A DNA stretch of 64,000 nt from an uncultured Cohaesibacter sp. (GCF_963676275.1 NZ_OY781091.1:1032775-1096774), one strand, 5' to 3'; positions 53,760-63,710 are shown, counted from the first letter of the stretch. Numbers and translations: made by a program. Notes: generated from the sequence alone by a model not told the origin.

Positions 53760-54965
53760 ATGTGTGAAAAATGCAAGAACGGTCATGCGCATCAGCATGA
53801 AATGATCGATCTTGGTCGGCGTGATCTATTGCTTGGCAGTGCAGGGTTGGCTGCCGGTGTGGCGCTTGGCACAGCTTTCGGCGCGACTGAGGCCTTGGCC
53901 CAAGAGGCAGATCCTATGGCGGTGGAAGCTGTTGAAGCCTTTGCCTTCAGTGAACCAAATGGTATGGCCAAGGCCATGTCCATCACCCGCCGTGCTGTTG
54001 GCCCGAATGACGTTAAGATGGACGTTATGTTCGCCGGTATCTGCCATTCCGATATTCACACCATCAATGGCGACTGGGGGCGCGCGGGACCGTTCCCTCT
54101 GGTGCCTGGCCATGAGATTATCGGGCGCGTTACCGCTGTTGGCAGCAATGTGACCCGCTTCAAAGTCGGGGATATCGGCGGTGTAGGCTGCATGGTGGAT
54201 TCCTGTGGTGAATGCGAAAACTGCCTCAATGACCGTGAACAGAACTGCCTCAACGGGACGACCTGGACTTATGGTGCGGAAGACAAGGTCCTCGGTGGTC
54301 AGACTTTTGGTGGCTATTCCCGCAAGATCGTCGTGAAAGACCATTTCGTAGTCAATGTGCCGGATAGCCTCGATCTGTCTCGCGCCGCTCCCCTGATGTG
54401 CGCAGGCATCACCACTTACTCTCCGATGCAGTTCTGGAAACTGGAAAAAGGCCAGCGCGTTGGAGTGATCGGTATTGGCGGACTCGGCCACATGGCGGTC
54501 AAGCTCGGTGTCGCTCGCGGGGCTGACGTGACTGCTTTCACGACATCGGACTATAAAATACCGCTGATTGAGGCAATGGGTGCGAAGGCCGTGCTTGCCA
54601 GCGATGTCGACAAGATGCGGAGCATGATGAACAGCTTTGATCTGATGATCGCAGCGGTTCCCTATGCATTTGACATGCAGAAATTCATCAATCTTCTGAA
54701 GCTGGATGCAACGCTTGTGAATGTTGGCCAGCTTGCCCAGATCGACGGTCTGTCTGGAATGATGATGGGGTTTGGCCGCAAGAGCCTTGCCGGTTCGATG
54801 ATTGGTGGTATGGCGGAAACCCAGGAACTGGTCAATTATTGTGCCAGTCACAATATTCAGCCGGACGTGGAAATCATCAAGCCGGAACAGATTTCCGAAG
54901 CCATTTCCCGCGTGATCGACAAGGATGTCAAATTCCGTTTCGTTATTGATATGCGCACTGCCTGA
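53760..54965 (+). CDS. Tat-exported zinc-dependent alcohol dehydrogenase
   Basis: The ATG at 53760 follows GAGGGA. The N-terminus has MCEKCKNGHAHQH, then a twin-arginine signal (DLGRRDLLLGSAGLAAGVAL) and a probable cleavage at ALAQE. The body is a YahK/CAD-type medium-chain dehydrogenase: catalytic zinc ligands GICHSDIH and GHEIIG, structural zinc Cys residues (DSCGECENCLNDREQNC), and an NAD(P) fold GIGGLGHMAVKLG. Export of a nicotinamide-dependent enzyme is unusual, since free NAD(P) is scarce outside the cytoplasm. The Cys/His-rich leader before the RR motif is also odd. Confidence 0.88.
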   Translation: MCEKCKNGHAHQHEMIDLGRRDLLLGSAGLAAGVALGTAFGATEALAQEADPMAVEAVEAFAFSEPNGMAKAMSITRRAVGPNDVKMDVMFAGICHSDIHTINGDWGRAGPFPLVPGHEIIGRVTAVGSNVTRFKVGDIGGVGCMVDSCGECENCLNDREQNCLNGTTWTYGAEDKVLGGQTFGGYSRKIVVKDHFVVNVPDSLDLSRAAPLMCAGITTYSPMQFWKLEKGQRVGVIGIGGLGHMAVKLGVARGADVTAFTTSDYKIPLIEAMGAKAVLASDVDKMRSMMNSFDLMIAAVPYAFDMQKFINLLKLDATLVNVGQLAQIDGLSGMMMGFGRKSLAGSMIGGMAETQELVNYCASHNIQPDVEIIKPEQISEAISRVIDKDVKFRFVIDMRTA

Positions 54966-54989
54966 GGTATTCACCAAAGCGTAAAGTTA

Positions 54990-55020
54990 AAAGGTCGGAG
55001 CAGTAAACTGCCCGGCCTTT
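54990..55020. terminator. Bidirectional terminator
   Basis: An imperfect stem of AAAGGTCGGAGCAG and CTGCCCGGCCTTT around TAAA lies between the convergent dehydrogenase and cyclophilin-like genes, with A and T runs at either side. Confidence 0.7.
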
Positions 55021-55021
55021 G

Positions 55022-55525
55022 TCATTTTGCAGGCACATCCTGTAGGGAAGGGCGCTTGTCTATGACCTCGATCCGCACCCTGAGCGAACCCGGGCTGGAT
55101 AGCCAAGCCATGGCACCATCATCAAAATGCCCGAGACGTACCAGACCGGCCGCGTAACCGAAGTCACGATAAAAGAGTGCCACATTACCCCAAGGTGCAT
55201 AATAGGTGATATCTCCGGGTTCCGGATCCAAACCATCTGGTACATTGATCGTTGAGAGCCTTGGGGCGGGATAAAAGATCTTCTCATTGCTGGCATAGTC
55301 TTTCATCACCACTTCGACCGGCAGCATGGCCAGAAAATCGCGACTTGCCGAATTGTCTTCCAATGTGGCGGTGAGGATGCGCTCGTCGATGATGAAACGC
55401 ACGCGGGCTCCTTCAGCCGAGGCCTGTTGGGCCACAGATGAAAGGGAACTCAGCAACAGCATTGCCAGTCCGAAGCAAAGGGCCAGACCTGAACATATAG
55501 TGCAAGGATGGGGCGAAGCTTTCAA
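55022..55525 (-). CDS. Secreted cyclophilin-like fold protein
   Basis: The 167-residue protein has a signal peptide (to about residue 35, SSVAQQASA) followed by the same domain as at 50337: VRFIIDERILTATLEDNSAS, FLAMLPVEVVMKDYASNEK, GDITYYAPWGNVALFYRDFG and LVRLGHFDD. The two paralogues bracket the LysR-CMD-cupin-dehydrogenase group, one cytoplasmic and one exported. Function is unknown; a peptidyl-prolyl isomerase activity is not assured for this branch. Confidence 0.85.
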   Translation of the reverse strand: MKASPHPCTICSGLALCFGLAMLLLSSLSSVAQQASAEGARVRFIIDERILTATLEDNSASRDFLAMLPVEVVMKDYASNEKIFYPAPRLSTINVPDGLDPEPGDITYYAPWGNVALFYRDFGYAAGLVRLGHFDDGAMAWLSSPGSLRVRIEVIDKRPSLQDVPAK

Positions 55526-55740
55526 GATAGTATTCCTGATTGGCCAAATACAGTCGTCAGGATAACCGCTTTAGGGCGTTTGACACAATGGTGCTGTGGC
55601 GGAAGCCACTCATGACAGCAACGCACTAATCTGGCTTGTGTCATCCGCAGTCTCCTGACAAAAAAACACCGACCCGCAACAGGAGGAGGCGAGCCGGTGT
55701 CTGTAGTTCATTGTTATTATTATTGTTTGCTTATCGTTGT

Positions 55741-57327
55741 TTATTGGCAGCTATAGCTGTCAATGCTGGTTGGATCGCCCCCTTCATAGCGGGCTTCCTT
55801 TGGATAGGCACAGATTGGCTGGGTCGTGCCTTCAAAGCTCTTGCCGGTTGCGGCCATCTGTTCGGGTGCCTTGTTGGTTTCGATCCATTGTTCCATGACG
55901 GTGAGCGGGTCGAAATCATCCAGAGCCGGTCCACCGCCGCAATGGGTCATGCCGGGCACCATGAACAGCCGCGAGAAATCCTTGTCGCCCGTGTTGGCTT
56001 CTGCCTTTTCATACCAGTTCATCAGGTCATTGGCCGAGAAGACCGGATCGGACATGCCATGGAAAACAAGCAGCTTGCCGCCCCGGTTGGCATAGCTGGT
56101 CATGAAGGTCGAGTTGGCGTCGAAATAGCCGCCGACTTCACGAGTAGCTTCCTCTGCCTTACCGAAATCCAGCTTTGCCAGATCGACACTTGGGGTCGGA
56201 GGCGTTAAGAACAGTTGAGAGAAAGAGGCCATGCCAAGAATAACATTCAGGGCGTTGGATTGTCCGGTTTCAGAGGTGCCCAGCTTCCACATCCGCCAGC
56301 CCGGAGCATTGACGCCGGCATCAACGGGCCAGTCGCTGTAAACAGCGTTGCCCGCAGCGTCGACCGGTCCGGCCATGATGGTCTTGAGCCCGTCCAGCTT
56401 CTTGTCCTCAAGCTTGCCGCGCAGGCTTTCAAGATCGAACTCGCAACTGCGGTAGGCATTGATCAGCCCGTCCTTGAGGCCATCAAGATCGTCACAGGCC
56501 GCAAGCACCGCATCGGAGACCAGATCAAGATCATCCTGCGTCAGGGCCTTGGCAAGAATTGTCTCGCCATTCTCTTTCGGTGCGATGGCCATCAGATGCT
56601 TGACATCCCACAGCTCGGCCAGCGGGGCATGGGAGAGATGGAAGCCGGGATTGCCCGCCACCACGCCATCAAATTCCAGCGGAAAGCGCTGAGCTGCCAT
56701 CAGGGCTTCGCGTCCGCCATTCGAGCAGCCCATGAACAGCGAATGATCCGGCTGCTTGTCGTAGAAATCATCAATCAGCGACTTGGCTACATTGGTCACC
56801 TTGCCAATCGAGGCAAAGCCGAGGTCGAGCCGCGCCTGCTGGTCCTGGGCAAAGGAAGCGTCGCGCCCGTCATGGCCGCCATCCATGCTGACAACAGCAT
56901 AGCCGCGAGCAAGGGCAGGGGTGGCCGTGGTGGTGTTGACCGGAATGGAACCGATGGCAGGCGCTATGAAGCCATCCATGCCGCCGCCGCCCTGAAACAG
57001 GAAGCGCCCGTTCCAGTCGATCGGCGCGCGGAACTGGAAGCGGATGCCATATTGTCCACCAACGCCGGCCCGATCCTCGATCTTGCCCTCAACAAGACAA
57101 TGGCTGCCTACGGAAAGAGCGCGCCTGGAGCCTCCGGTCATGGCCGAGTTGGGATCTGCGGGCAGCTCGCCTGCCGGAACGAGGCTGGCATTGTCGATCC
57201 TGACATTACGCATGGAAAAATTGGCAAGCGCCTCGCATCTGGCAGACATGTCATCTGCATGAGCCAGAGACGGCAGCGCCGTGCTTCCCATCAGCGCGAG
57301 CGATAGACCAAGAAAACGCAGTGACAT
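55741..57327 (-). CDS. Secreted tannase/feruloyl-esterase family hydrolase
   Basis: The 528-residue protein has a signal peptide (cleavage near AHADD) and the tannase-family alpha/beta fold: nucleophile Ser in LFMGCSNGGREALMAAQRFP, acid Asp in VFHGMSDPVFSANDL and catalytic His in VPGMTHCGGGPALDDFDP. The flanking Cys pair (GCS and HCGG) is the conserved disulfide of this family. It should hydrolyse ester bonds of gallate or hydroxycinnamate esters outside the cytoplasm. A divergent LysR gene probably controls it. Confidence 0.92.
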   Translation of the reverse strand: MSLRFLGLSLALMGSTALPSLAHADDMSARCEALANFSMRNVRIDNASLVPAGELPADPNSAMTGGSRRALSVGSHCLVEGKIEDRAGVGGQYGIRFQFRAPIDWNGRFLFQGGGGMDGFIAPAIGSIPVNTTTATPALARGYAVVSMDGGHDGRDASFAQDQQARLDLGFASIGKVTNVAKSLIDDFYDKQPDHSLFMGCSNGGREALMAAQRFPLEFDGVVAGNPGFHLSHAPLAELWDVKHLMAIAPKENGETILAKALTQDDLDLVSDAVLAACDDLDGLKDGLINAYRSCEFDLESLRGKLEDKKLDGLKTIMAGPVDAAGNAVYSDWPVDAGVNAPGWRMWKLGTSETGQSNALNVILGMASFSQLFLTPPTPSVDLAKLDFGKAEEATREVGGYFDANSTFMTSYANRGGKLLVFHGMSDPVFSANDLMNWYEKAEANTGDKDFSRLFMVPGMTHCGGGPALDDFDPLTVMEQWIETNKAPEQMAATGKSFEGTTQPICAYPKEARYEGGDPTSIDSYSCQ

Positions 57328-57488
57328 TCTAATACCTCTGTCTGTGTGAAACCATGGTTCGGCTTGTTGAACTGGGGGCAGTCTATCTTCAAGAATTTTG
57401 ATTAAATAGCGCGAATTTCTGTGCTAAAAGAACTGAAAATTTGTTCAATTGAGTATTTTGATCAGGGAAAGACGAGAGGGAAGGGGCC

Positions 57489-58367
57489 ATGCAAATCCCA
57501 AGAACGACCGTGGAACAATGGGTTGTCCTGCATAATGTGGTACAGTTGGGCTCTTTTGCGCTGGCCGCGCAGACCCTGCATCGCAGCCCGTCTTCAATCA
57601 GTTACACGGTTAACAAATTGCAACAGAATCTGGGTGCCGAATTGATGAAGATCGATGGCCGCAAGGCAGTGCTGACCGAATTGGGGCGCGAGTTGCTGGA
57701 TGCCGCCACTCCCATGATCGAGGATTTCATCGAACTGGAAGCGCAGGTGCGCAGCCGCGATGCAGAATTTCCGCAAAGGATGAATATCCGGGTCGATAGC
57801 CTCTTTCCCTCGGACCTGTTGTTCGAAGCCTTGTCGAAATTTTCCCGGCACTATCCCGATTATCGTGTCGACCTTCAGGAACTGGTCCGAAGGGCCATCG
57901 TGGCCGAGGCGGGAGCCGACTGGGATCTGGCCATCTCGCTGCCATCCTCCAATCTGCGCTCGGTGCAGCGGCTCTATGAGAGCCCCTTCGCGCAGGTTGC
58001 CCGTCATGATCATCCTCTGGTGCAGCGCAAGCCGACCCGCTCGGCAATGATGCGTCATACAAGAGTGATCATCGGCGGGGATACGGTGATTGCCGGAGCG
58101 GATTCGCCGCAGGAGGGGCGCTTCTGGGTGGTGGAGAGCGTCGCAGCAGCCAAGGCCGCAATCCTGCAGGGGAACTGCTATGGCTGGATATCCGAAGAGG
58201 CTGTGAGCGGAGAATTGCAAAGCGGCAAATTGCGCATTCTCGATCTCGGCCCGGCAGCCCGAGGCGCGATCCCGCTGGACCTCTTTATGCGCGAAGAGGG
58301 CGACGCCCGCGCCCCCGTGCGCTATCTGGCTGAATGTCTGATCGCTTTGACGTCCGAGCTGCGGTGA
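57489..58367 (+). CDS. LysR-family regulator, divergent from the tannase gene
   Basis: The 292-residue protein has a LysR-type winged helix (VVLHNVVQLGSFALAAQTLH, RSPSSISYTVNKLQQNLGAE) and an effector domain (FPQRMNIRVDSLFPSDLLFE, VDLQELVRRAIVAEAGADWD). GAGGGAAGGGGCC precedes the ATG. The 160-bp divergent gap to the tannase gene is AT-rich and should hold the operator. An aromatic acid or ester product is the likely effector by context. Confidence 0.9.
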   Translation: MQIPRTTVEQWVVLHNVVQLGSFALAAQTLHRSPSSISYTVNKLQQNLGAELMKIDGRKAVLTELGRELLDAATPMIEDFIELEAQVRSRDAEFPQRMNIRVDSLFPSDLLFEALSKFSRHYPDYRVDLQELVRRAIVAEAGADWDLAISLPSSNLRSVQRLYESPFAQVARHDHPLVQRKPTRSAMMRHTRVIIGGDTVIAGADSPQEGRFWVVESVAAAKAAILQGNCYGWISEEAVSGELQSGKLRILDLGPAARGAIPLDLFMREEGDARAPVRYLAECLIALTSELR

Positions 58368-58423
58368 CAAGGACGCTTCAGCCGGGATCGCTACGGCTTC
58401 GATCAACCTTCTGCACCGCCCTT

Positions 58424-59335
58424 TTAGCCGCAATCGCTAAGTGAAAGGCTTCTGGAATCCCGTGATGGTGCTATGCCGAAAGTGCGGGAATATTCGCGAC
58501 TGAACTGAGAGGCGCTTTCGTAGCCCACGGCATAGGCGGCGCGGCTTACCTCGGTCCCGGCCAGAATGGCGCGTCGGGCGGCCTGCAGGCGCAGGGTCTT
58601 CTGATATTGCAATGGGCTCATGCCGGTTGCAACGCGAAAATGACGACGGAAAGATGGCTCACTCATGCCTGCGCAATTGGCCATGTCGGCAATCGGCACT
58701 GTCTGGTCGAGATTGCTGCGAATCCATGTGAGAGCCCGCCTGATCTGCTGAATTCTGGGGTCGGACAGCACGATCTGGTGTATGGCGGCCGCCTGAGGGC
58801 CACGCAGCAGGCGATAGAGCATTTCACGCCGGATCATTGGCCCCATCACCGGTATATCCTCCGGTCTGGAGGCCAGTTGCAACAACCGGCCAGCCGCCTC
58901 CAGCAGCTCCGTCGTCGCTTGTCCCAAGGCATAGCATTTGCCCTGTTCGGGCTCATGATCCAAGGCTTCCGCGACCAGATCGGCCAGACTGTCCCGCTCA
59001 AGCTGCAAATGGATGGCGCGATAGGGCTTTGCCGGGCTGGCCGCTGTGATGCGACTGGTGATCGGCAGATCTATTGAACCGACAAAACAGGCACCCGGGT
59101 CATAATGCAGCATGACCTGCCCAATCGACACTTCCATGCTCCCTTGCAGAACGATGCTCGCCATCGGGGCATAGACATCTGACATGATGGTTTGCGGCGT
59201 GCCAGCGGTGATCAGTTCAGCGCCAGTGATGATCGCATGGCTGCTGACCTCAGACGCGAGCCCCGGAGCAATTCTGTCGGCCAGATTGCGCAAATGGGTG
59301 AGCAATTCTTTCTTGGAAATTTCCTGCAGGAGCAA
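58424..59335 (-). CDS. AraC-family transcriptional regulator
   Basis: The 303-residue protein has an N-terminal cupin-like ligand domain of the AraC_N type (VYAPMASIVLQGSMEVSIGQ, FVGSIDLPITSRI) and a C-terminal double helix-turn-helix (about 200-300; VPIADMANCAGMSEPSFRRH and GYESASQFSREYSRTFGIAP). It diverges from the oxidoreductase gene at 59639 across 300 bp and probably activates it. Confidence 0.92.
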   Translation of the reverse strand: MLLQEISKKELLTHLRNLADRIAPGLASEVSSHAIITGAELITAGTPQTIMSDVYAPMASIVLQGSMEVSIGQVMLHYDPGACFVGSIDLPITSRITAASPAKPYRAIHLQLERDSLADLVAEALDHEPEQGKCYALGQATTELLEAAGRLLQLASRPEDIPVMGPMIRREMLYRLLRGPQAAAIHQIVLSDPRIQQIRRALTWIRSNLDQTVPIADMANCAGMSEPSFRRHFRVATGMSPLQYQKTLRLQAARRAILAGTEVSRAAYAVGYESASQFSREYSRTFGIAPSRDSRSLSLSDCG

Positions 59336-59638
59336 CTCGAACCTCCGGTAAAGCTGGTGTCGATCATTTGCTATTTGATCAAATTAGGCAAGTCTCGGAT
59401 CGAAAGCAGCAAACGAAATGACAAGTCAACTTCTTATATATCAAGCAGAAAAGGCAAACAACGGTCAAGAGAGTGCCTCAAGAGCCAAGGCGTGTTCGCA
59501 GAATTTTAGGCATGTAAATTCAAGGCATGTATTCGGTATGCAAAAGCACTCGAGGGACCAAGAGGCAAAGTCGCTAAGGTCGGCTTTTTCAATCCAACAG
59601 ACACTCAAGATGGATATTACCATTCAAGGAGACAAGAG
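59336..59638. other. Divergent regulatory region between araC-type and oxidoreductase genes
   Basis: About 300 bp without a gene. AAGGAGAC lies just before the oxidoreductase start. I see no clear operator repeat by eye. Confidence 0.4.
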
Positions 59639-60727
59639 ATGAGCAATACCCCCATTCGTGTTGGCTTTATTGGCCTTAACCCGGATAAAAACTGGGCCAA
59701 CATGGCCCATCTGCCTGCGCTGAAGTCGCTGGGTGATCGCTTTGAGATCATCGGAGTGGCCAACAGCTCGGCACAAAGCGCCAAACACACCGCAGAGGCC
59801 CTTGGCCTCAAATATGCTTTTGAGACACCAGATGCATTGGTCGCCTCCGATGAGGTCGATCTGGTGGTTGTCACTGTCAAGGTGCCTTATCATTTCGAAC
59901 TGGTCAGCAAGGCCTTGAATGCTGGCAAGCATGTTTATTGCGAATGGCCACTGGGCAACGGATTGGAAGAAGCGCGGCAACTCGCAGCACTGGCCGAAAG
60001 GAAGGGAGTGGTCGCTGTTGCGGGAACGCAGGCGCGTACCGCCCAAGAGATTCTCCACCTCAAAAAGCTGATCGCAGATGGATATGCCGGGAAAATTCTC
60101 TCCACAAGCATCATTGGGACTGGCGGCAACTGGGCGGATCAGACCAGCGAAGCGCTCTATTATCTCTTTGACAAGAAAAATGGCGCGACCATGGAGGACA
60201 TTCCGATGGGGCATACATTGGCAGCTGTCAGGGACGTACTTGGCGATTTTGCCTCGCTTGATGCGACCAAACTGTTCAATTTCGACAAGGTGACCGTTGC
60301 TGAAACCGGCGAGCAGAGGGTCAAGTCGTCTCCTGATCAGGTCATGGTGCAGGGAGCGCTTGACAGCGGTGCGGCTTTTTCGCTGCATTACAAGGGTGGA
60401 ACCAATCGGGGGAACAATTTCCTGTGGGAGATCAACGGCACCGAAGGTGACATTCTGGTGACCGCAGATCTTGGTCACGCCCAGATGGTTCAATTGACCA
60501 TAAAGGGAGCGCGCGGCGAGGAGAAGGTTATGACGGATCTCATGCCGGATGCTTCCCTTTATGTAGGCCAGCCGGAATTTCCCGGCGCGCGCAATGTGGC
60601 CGGAATATATGCCCGCCTTGCCGATGACCTAGCCAACGGAACCCGCACGGCACCAACTTTTGCCGATGCAGTGGTGCTGCATGATGTTCTCGACAAGATT
60701 GAAAAATCCGCAGCTGCCAAGGGCTAG
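59639..60727 (+). CDS. Gfo/Idh/MocA-family oxidoreductase (Gal80-like branch)
   Basis: The 362-residue protein has the NAD(P)-binding fold at the N-terminus (VGFIGLNPDKNWANMAHLPA, IIGVANSSAQSAK, VDLVVVTVKVPYHFELVSKA) and the C-terminal Gfo/Idh domain (GATMEDIPMGHTLAAVRDVL). In place of the usual EKP catalytic-lysine motif it reads HVYCEWPLGNG, as in Gal80-like members, so classic dehydrogenase chemistry is doubtful. It may bind nucleotide or sugar as a sensor, or use another residue. AAGGAGAC precedes the ATG and a terminator follows. Confidence 0.87.
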   Translation: MSNTPIRVGFIGLNPDKNWANMAHLPALKSLGDRFEIIGVANSSAQSAKHTAEALGLKYAFETPDALVASDEVDLVVVTVKVPYHFELVSKALNAGKHVYCEWPLGNGLEEARQLAALAERKGVVAVAGTQARTAQEILHLKKLIADGYAGKILSTSIIGTGGNWADQTSEALYYLFDKKNGATMEDIPMGHTLAAVRDVLGDFASLDATKLFNFDKVTVAETGEQRVKSSPDQVMVQGALDSGAAFSLHYKGGTNRGNNFLWEINGTEGDILVTADLGHAQMVQLTIKGARGEEKVMTDLMPDASLYVGQPEFPGARNVAGIYARLADDLANGTRTAPTFADAVVLHDVLDKIEKSAAAKG

Positions 60728-60770
60728 GATTTTTCCGCCAGCAAATATGAGTTGGCGTCAGGAACAAAAA

Positions 60771-60799
60771 GCCCCCAAAGAGAGACACTCTTTGGGGGC
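60771..60799. terminator. Bidirectional terminator
   Basis: GCCCCCAAAGAG and CTCTTTGGGGGC form a perfect 12-bp stem around AGACA between convergent genes; AACAAAAA precedes it. Confidence 0.88.
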
Positions 60800-60851
60800 A
60801 AGGGAGTGGCGGACATCAGGGCCGCCTTTTCGGCTCTCTTGTCACGTGCCA

Positions 60852-62201
60852 TTAGCGCACGAGGCAAGGCCGTTTGTTATCGAATGTCCAGTTCGGAATG
60901 AGAAACTGCATGCCGATGGCATCGTCACGGGCACCCAGTCCCTTTTTCTTGTAAAGGTCATGTGCTGCCATGATGGCGTCGATATCGGCTTCGATGCCGA
61001 GGCCGGGGCGTTCTGGCACGGCAATTTCGCCGCCCTTGATCTGCAGGGGTTCCTTGGTCAGATGTTGCCCATCCTGCCAGATCCAGTGGGTGTCAATCGG
61101 GGTGATGCGCCCCGGCGCCGCTGCTGCCGCATGGGTGAACATGGCCAGCGAAATGTCGAAATGATTGTTGGAATGGGAGCCCCAGATCAAGCCCCAGTCG
61201 CGACACATCTGGGCGACGCGCACGGTGCCCTGCATGGTCCAGAAATGAGGGTCGGCCAGCGGAATATCCACCGATTGCAACATCACCGAATGGCCCATCT
61301 GCCGCCAGTCGGTGGCGATCATGTTGGTGGCGGTCTGAAGGCCGGTCGCGCGGCGGAATTCGGACATGATCTCGCGGCCCGAATAGCCATTTTCGGCGCC
61401 GCAAGGATCTTCTGCATAGGCCAGAATGTGATCCTGCCCCTTGCAAAGGGCAATCGCTTCATCCAGCGACCATGCCCCATTGGGGTCGACGGAGATGCGC
61501 CCCTGCGGGAAGCGCTGCTTGAGGGCTGCGGCTGCCTGCATTTCCTCTTCGCCAGCCAGAACGCCGCCCTTGAGCTTGAAATCCTCAAAGCCATAGCGTT
61601 CATAGGAGGCTTCCGCTAGCCGAACCACAGCGTCCGGCGTCATGGCTTCCTCGTTGCGCAGGCGCAGCCAGTCGTCCTTTGCCTCTGTCTCCGAGCGATA
61701 GGGCAGGTTGGTCTTGTTGCGATCGGCAATATAGAAAAGATAGCCCAGCATGCGCACCTTGTCGCGCTGCTGACCCTCGCCCAGAAGGGCGGCAACGGGC
61801 AGATTGACAAATTGTCCCATCAGATCCAGCAGCGCCGCTTCCACAGCCGTTATCGCATGAATGGTGATGCGCAAGTCGAAGGTCTGGGTGCCTCGCCCCC
61901 CCTTGTCGCGATTGGCAAAGCTGTCATTCATCGCCTTGAGGATGGAATTGATGCGGGCGATCGGTTGTCCGGTGACGAGCGGGATTGCATCTTCCAGCGT
62001 TTGTCTGATCTTCTCGCCGCCGGGGACTTCGCCCACGCCGGTCCTTCCGGTTTCATCTTCCAGCAAAACAACATTGCGCGTGAAATAGGGGGCGTGTGCT
62101 CCGCTCAAATTCAGCAACATGCTGTCCTGACCGGCAACGGGCACTACGCGCATGGATGTGACCTTCGGGGATCCTGTCCCGAATGCATCTGGCGCTACCA
62201 T
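60852..62201 (-). CDS. gudD: Glucarate dehydratase
   Basis: The ATG at 62201 is chosen since GGAGGAAA lies seven bases before it; this gives 449 residues, close to E. coli GudD. The enolase-superfamily barrel shows the KxK base in FKLKGGVL, metal ligands in [34 protein letters not shown] and ATNMIATDW, and the His/Asp dyad in [20 protein letters not shown]. It dehydrates D-glucarate (and perhaps L-idarate) to 5-keto-4-deoxyglucarate. It diverges from the tripartite transporter genes, which probably import the substrate. Confidence 0.93.
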   Translation of the reverse strand: MVAPDAFGTGSPKVTSMRVVPVAGQDSMLLNLSGAHAPYFTRNVVLLEDETGRTGVGEVPGGEKIRQTLEDAIPLVTGQPIARINSILKAMNDSFANRDKGGRGTQTFDLRITIHAITAVEAALLDLMGQFVNLPVAALLGEGQQRDKVRMLGYLFYIADRNKTNLPYRSETEAKDDWLRLRNEEAMTPDAVVRLAEASYERYGFEDFKLKGGVLAGEEEMQAAAALKQRFPQGRISVDPNGAWSLDEAIALCKGQDHILAYAEDPCGAENGYSGREIMSEFRRATGLQTATNMIATDWRQMGHSVMLQSVDIPLADPHFWTMQGTVRVAQMCRDWGLIWGSHSNNHFDISLAMFTHAAAAAPGRITPIDTHWIWQDGQHLTKEPLQIKGGEIAVPERPGLGIEADIDAIMAAHDLYKKKGLGARDDAIGMQFLIPNWTFDNKRPCLVR

Positions 62202-62650
62202 CTTGATTTTCCTCCGAATTGTCGTCTCTTCTGGCTGTTTCCCCGCCAACAGGAGACCTGCTTCCTATTTCGACAAACAATTAGTGAAAGCGCAACCATT
62301 ATTTTCTGATGCAAATGATTTTGTGGAAATAACCTCGAATATTAGACTAAATACCTAGGATTTCGGCCATATATATAGAATGTCTGCATGAGTTGAACGG
62401 GGTGCTTGACAGCATAATGTCTGTGAACTTACTATAAAATGACAGCGTTTTCATTCGGAGGAAATTTGAAGGCGCTGGTCGGTCTGGTTTGCTGCTTGCC
62501 AAAGGCAGGCATCTGGCAGGCTGACAATAAAAGGAGGAAAGGCGGTCGCTGAGCGACGCCGAAATCTGAATGCGTGGGATTTGCCGCCGGATGGCAGCAG
62601 GGAAGCTGATCGCGGCAATGATCTCTGGCGTTCCATTAGGGAGAGAAAAG

Positions 62651-63694
62651 ATGAAGTTTCTGAAAAGCGGGCTTGCGGTTGCTATGGCTGCCTTCATGGG
62701 CCTGGCGGCATCGCAAACGATGGCGGCAGATGTCGAGATCGCCAAGAATTTGCGTATCGTGATCGGCTCGAAATCGACCGGTGGTGACACCTATCAGAAC
62801 TCCGCCATCGTGGCACAGGCTCTGGCTGAAAAGCTTGGCAATAATGTCAAGGTCGATGCTGTCGGCTCCAGCGCCGCCTTCAAGGCTCTGGCCCGTATTT
62901 CCAATGGCAGCACGATCATGATCTTCCATGATCAGTCCTATCTGGGCTATCTGTATGGCGTGAAGGGCTATTTCGATATCTTTGAAGATTTCACCGTAGG
63001 GCCGACCGTCGCGATTAATCCGGGTAACGCCTATCTGGTGCCGAAAAAGTCACCCTATCAGAGCATTGAAGACATCATTCAGGCTTGCGCCAAGGATACC
63101 AAGATCCGCGTGGCCATTCAGCCCGGCGGCGTCTCCGAAATTGGCTATTCTGCTTTGAAAAACGCCATCAAATTGCGCTATCCGGGCAAGGAAGGCAATC
63201 TGGTTGCGGTCAATACCGGTTCCCAGTCCGACAAGAACCAGCTGCTGTTTGATGGACAGGCTGATCTGATTCAGGGCTCTGTACAGGCCAACGAGCAATA
63301 TACCCAGCTGCCAGCCGAAGACCAGAAAGCCATGCGCTTTGTCTGGCTGACCGCCCGCGAAGAAACCATCAAGCAGACCAAGCCCGAAGGCATGGGCAAC
63401 ACCACTCAGGCACATCTGCTTGATTACGTCTCGCCGAAGGTTTCTGTTACGCTTGATGGCAATCAGGATTTCACCTTCGATAAGGAATTCTTCTTCCTCT
63501 ACAACAAGAAGATGGATCCTGCCATCGTCGATATTCTCGACAAGGCTCTGGGCGAAATCTACGCTGAAGGCAAAATCCAGGAAACCCAGAAGAATTCTTT
63601 CTTCATTCCAAACTTCAAGCCATCTGCTGAAGCTGCAGCCTATCTGAAAGACAAGATGGAAAAATATGCAGTGATCATCGAAAGCATCAAATAG
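62651..63694 (+). CDS. TctC-family periplasmic solute-binding protein
   Basis: The start at 62651 follows GGGAGAG and opens a signal peptide (cleavage at TMAAD). The 347-residue protein matches the tripartite tricarboxylate transporter binding proteins: NLRIVIGSKSTGGDTYQNSA near the mature N-terminus, FEDFTVGPTVAINPGNAYLV and RVAIQPGGVSEIGYSALKNA. It delivers a carboxylate to a TctA/TctB membrane complex, of which tctB begins just downstream. With gudD divergent, glucarate or a related sugar acid is the likely substrate. Confidence 0.9.
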   Translation: MKFLKSGLAVAMAAFMGLAASQTMAADVEIAKNLRIVIGSKSTGGDTYQNSAIVAQALAEKLGNNVKVDAVGSSAAFKALARISNGSTIMIFHDQSYLGYLYGVKGYFDIFEDFTVGPTVAINPGNAYLVPKKSPYQSIEDIIQACAKDTKIRVAIQPGGVSEIGYSALKNAIKLRYPGKEGNLVAVNTGSQSDKNQLLFDGQADLIQGSVQANEQYTQLPAEDQKAMRFVWLTAREETIKQTKPEGMGNTTQAHLLDYVSPKVSVTLDGNQDFTFDKEFFFLYNKKMDPAIVDILDKALGEIYAEGKIQETQKNSFFIPNFKPSAEAAAYLKDKMEKYAVIIESIK

Positions 63695-63710
63695 ACCCGA
63701 AGCTCATGTC

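Noticed and set aside
56215-57306. 363-codon plus-strand frame opposite the tannase gene
   Set aside because: Antisense to a gene with signal peptide and full catalytic triad.
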